Source: Brachynemurus nebulosus (taxonomy: Eukaryota > Arthropoda > Insecta > Neuroptera > Myrmeleontidae). From it: a DNA stretch of 64,000 nucleotides. The DNA lies in the NCBI GenBank assembly GCA_035578155.1, contig JAPWDM010000005.1, forward strand, positions 27,852,108 through 27,916,107, written 5' to 3'. Positions 61,020 to 64,000 of this stretch are shown piece after piece (position 1 is the stretch's first letter; every line of letters starts with the position of its first letter). The translations under genes were made by a program, and so were the position numbers. The notes below the pieces were generated by a model. That model saw nothing but the letters and a program-made list of their open reading frames with translations. It was not told the origin of the DNA and searched no databases.

Positions 61020-61935
61020 AATTTAAAAAAAATATATACTGCCAATGGGGAGTAGCACAGAACTTCATACTCGTAAAAGACTATCACCCAGTCTTTGCTT
61101 CAACTGCATTTTTTTCTTAAATTTCATGTCTTACCTATCATATTATTAACGTCATGTTTGGAACCAGAACAACTTTAAAAGAAGAATAGGGTAACATGCT
61201 ACTTCACTTTTTCTAATTGGCTATTATATAACATATGGAAATTACGAAAAGACTGTATAGTTTTTTCCAAAAATGAGTTTTTTTTTGTTTTTATAATCTA
61301 TTCCGTACACACAGCGTTAACATACATATTTTTCGTTTACATACGTTTTATCAAAAACGATCGAATAGTTCTGACTTGATGTCACTTGATGGGATCTATG
61401 GACACACAGACGGACAGACGGACGAACCGACAGACTGACACGAAATCAAAATTGTTCAAAAAGCTTTAAAACGCAAAATACGCGTGGAAATTTTTATTTT
61501 GAAGGTGTAAACCACAGAACAAATAGAACGAATATAACTGTCTCTTTTCTGCAATCACTTATGTGCAAGTATGTGCATCTTAGGCTGCTTAGTGTCAGTT
61601 GCTCAGTACCCGTCGCTCAGTGTAAGTCAGTCAAACAACAATAAATTTGATTGTTGAACCGGCACAAGTAGCGTTGCGGTATCACACACATCACATACAT
61701 GTATGCGAACCAAAGGTCACGTGACGGCTATCACCACTCACACAAACAAGGTTTACCGCACAAATACAAAGTAAACACCGTGCACGTATACAACATATTT
61801 TCTATCTCAAGTGGTTACACAGGTTCCAGTAGTATAGAAATATGTATTTTCTCTCTAGTTGCCCTATGGGGTAAACATATTTTATATTTCAAAAGTCATC
61901 ATAATATTTCCGCTACTTTAGTATTCTTGAAGCAA
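61020..61935 (+). repeat. Repeat family F, copy 3, interrupted
   Basis: It starts near CTGCCAATGGGGAGTAGCAC, passes CACACAGACGGACAGACGGA near 61410 and reaches GTGTAAAC at 61505-61512. It then resumes at 61869 and ends near CTTCCGCTACTTTA-like sequence at about 61910. The order is the same as copy 1 (30780-31395). The gap is filled by family D copy 2. Confidence 0.6.
61513..61868 (+). mobile_element. Family D element, copy 2 (356 bp, hAT-like)
   Basis: Flanked by GTGTAAAC (61505-61512) and GGGTAAAC (61869-61876), a 7-of-8 match and so a probable 8-bp duplication. The ends CACAGAACAAATAGA and (reverse complement) CATAGGGCAACTAGA are imperfect inverted repeats. It is the inverse of 58722 onward. 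The 103-codon frame here is not conserved in copy 1. Confidence 0.6.
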
Positions 61936-62768
61936 AAAAATAATTCGCAACAATATTTTTCAGTTAAGCATTTTTCGACAAAAAAAACAAAAGTATCAAA
62001 AGAGTGTTAGATCGATGAGCGACAAAATTGTTGTTGATACAATAGAAAAACTGAGATACACAATTTGCACTGAAAAAACTTGATCTATAATCATAAAATT
62101 AGACGACTTTCCCCTATTCATTCGAACACATGTACAATTCTATTCACATATATTGAACAATGATGTAAAGAAATACGATATGTCGCCATATTTTCTTTTA
62201 GCAATAACCCTTAATATGTCATGTATTTTCTTTTGTACTTTATAGAATTTCTTCAACTGAAATGACCGAGTTTAATTTTATTTAACTTTATTGTGTCTAA
62301 TTTATGTTTATCTTTTCTCATCAACATTATCCCCACCATTATTTTCATATGCTACCGTAACATTTACCCTAAAGGATCGAACATACCGGTCCGACAGACC
62401 ATAACATAACCGCAATTTGATCGGACTGTGACTCACGCGGACATTTTACGTGGAAGTATCACCCTGCGCCGGTAACTTTTTCGGAAATCGGGATATTCGG
62501 TTTACGAAAATTGAAATGTTGGTAATTCTGCTCTTGATAAATAAATTTTCAATAGTCAGTTTACGTGTAGGCGTTCCGTAAGCCAGGAAAAGGTTAAATC
62601 ATTATTTCTCAAAACGTATGGGAACAAACTTATAAACTAAAATACCGTGGCCATCCAATGGTACGTACTTCGATCTTACGTAGTGACGTCAGCGATTTAG
62701 TGGGGTTCTCCTTTCACAGATATGTTGTTGTTTGTCTGTTGGTGAAAATTTATGTACCAAGCCAGAGT
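61936..62768. other. Gene-free stretch
   Basis: No supported gene or repeat. Confidence 0.35.
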
Positions 62769-63777
62769 CAGGGCCGTAGGTAATATTGTCTGGGGGTTTC
62801 GTAGCCTTTAAAAATTTTAAAATTTCACTGCAGATATACATATATGCACATATTCTGTATTTGTAATATGCAAAATGCAAATGGAAAATGAGTAACGTAA
62901 AATTCTAGAATATTCTAATCGTCAACTAGCAGAGATATCAAAAAACAGACGTCACCGTTGAATTGGTCATTATAAATGAGATTAAACAGTGAAGTTTGTC
63001 AAAAATTCTAGAATGTTCTATTTGCCAGCTAGCAAAAGATATTGAAAAATCAATTGTACCATTTAATTGTCCATTGAAAAAGAGGTCAAATTACACATTT
63101 TGACAAATGTTTTGGAATATTCTATTCGTCAACTAGCAAAGATATTCAAAAAACAGACGTCGCCATTGAATTGACTACCAAAAAAGAGACCAAATAACAT
63201 ATTTTGAGAAATGTTCTAGGATATTCTATTTGTCAACTAACAAAGATATTGGAAAATCTACTGCACCACTTAATTGTCCAACCGAAATTAAGCTAATGTA
63301 AAAAAAATGTCCGATGTTGACAAACAATTTTTGCTATTTGACGAATAGAATATTCGAGAACATTTATCAAAATGTGCTATTTCGTCTTTTATTCGATACC
63401 CAATTAAATGGTGCAATCGATTTTTCGATACTTTGTTAGTTAACGAATAGAACATTCTAGAATTTTTGTCAAAATGCGCTGTTCAATAGTGAAGTTTGTT
63501 TTTTTTGGTATCTTTGCTAGTTCACAAGTAGAAGATTCTAAAATTTTTGTCAGCTTCCACTATTTCGCGTCTTTTACACTGATAAATGTGTAGTGAAGTT
63601 GATTTTCGACAGTTTTCAAAAAGTCGTCACTCATATTCATTAGTATAACATTCGATTTTCTTTGTCTACACAACCAAATTTTAGGTGTAAATTGTCTCTT
63701 AAGATAATATTGTTTTAAATAAATTCAAATAAATAATATTTAACAACCCCCGAAACAAAAGTTTACCGACGCCCCTG
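62769..63777. mobile_element. hAT-like element carrying a reversing tandem array
   Basis: The left end CAGGGCCGTAGGTAATATT and the right end (reverse complement CAGGGGCGTCGGTAAACTTT) form imperfect inverted termini, each followed by a GGGGGTTTCG / TTTCGGGGGTT block. The flanking octamers do not match. Most of the interior is the tandem array annotated separately. Confidence 0.5.
62902..63560. repeat. ~104-bp tandem repeat that inverts partway
   Basis: Direct units begin near 62902, 63005, 63110 and 63214, each with TTCTAGAATATTCTA-like sequence, then GTCAACTAGCAAAGATAT and alternately ACAGACGTC or a 'caccatttaattgtcca' variant. From about 63335 the same units run in the opposite direction (AGAATATTCGAGAACATT, AGAACATTCTAGAATTTTTG). 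Two alternating unit types suggest a ~208-bp higher-order repeat. Confidence 0.75.
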
Positions 63778-64000
63778 ATCTTCCGATTTTACGTACTTCC
63801 CCTTAAATTTGCACCGACCACTACGTAAAATTGGATTTGTAGTGTAGATTTGTAGTGTAGATAGTGTAGATTTGTAGTGTAGATAGTGTAGGTTGAATAC
63901 CAAATGGTCCATTAAAATTAAAGTATTACCGCAACATACGGTCGTTTCCGATTTTTCTAATTTAATATTATATTGATACTTATGCTCTAGTTTATGATTT
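63778..64000. other. Window end with short TTTGTAGTGTAGATAGTG tandem
   Basis: TAGTGTAGAT-type units repeat about five times at 63838-63895. Otherwise nothing recognisable. Confidence 0.5.

Noticed and set aside
62902..63560. CRISPR-like array
   Set aside because: The repeats are ~104-bp tandem units with no unique spacers, partly inverted, in an insect genome.

Overview
The window is an AT-rich, repeat-laden piece of animal nuclear genome, almost certainly from an insect. Three things support this. One clean exon encodes TM3-TM4 of a neuropeptide GPCR and closely resembles the insect ecdysis-triggering-hormone receptor. A complete errantivirus-type (gypsy/17.6/297-like) endogenous retrovirus uses a tRNA-Ser-type primer site. 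Mariner, pogo/Tigger, hAT, Harbinger-like and foldback elements are abundant, with long (TA)n tracts. The insect order cannot be fixed from the sequence. Apart from the GPCR exon I see no host protein-coding sequence; most of the window may be intron or intergenic DNA.

Layout. 0-4.2 kb: foldback and MITE remnants, a near-perfect hairpin flanked by a 15-bp direct repeat, and degenerate interspersed repeats. 4217-4397: the GPCR exon, + strand. 5.4-17 kb: two tandem copies of a non-coding repeat (family C). The first copy carries a 450-bp TTA-flanked MITE that is absent from the second, and its (TA)n tract is split by a 7.7-kb errantivirus on the - strand. The errantivirus has two 399-bp LTRs that look identical by eye, intact gag, pol and env frames, a PBS and a PPT. 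17-44 kb: mostly gene-free, with TA-flanked MITEs, tRNA-derived SINE heads, hAT-type elements, a TTAA-flanked MITE and copies of a dispersed repeat (family B) in which (TA)n tracts have grown. 44.4-47.5 kb: a giant inverted repeat with an 881-bp element inserted in one arm. 48.4-49.3 kb: a TA-flanked MITE with repeated binding-site-like motifs. 50.5-51.8 kb: an apparently intact mariner-type element. 53.4-55.6 kb: a frameshifted pogo/Tigger element. 57-64 kb: further MITEs, plus a hAT-like element containing a ~104-bp tandem array that reverses direction.

How the genes work together. The errantivirus frames form one retroviral programme. Gag is read from full-length RNA, Pol by an apparent -1 frameshift at a canonical slippery heptamer, and Env probably from a spliced RNA. 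A consensus donor lies just upstream of gag and an acceptor near the end of pol. Splicing them would place a short leader reading frame, starting at an ATG in the 5' leader, in frame with env and supply the hydrophobic N-terminus that the env frame itself lacks. The remaining elements are independent insertions whose nesting gives relative ages. No CRISPR array, functional RNA gene or novel multi-gene host system was found.
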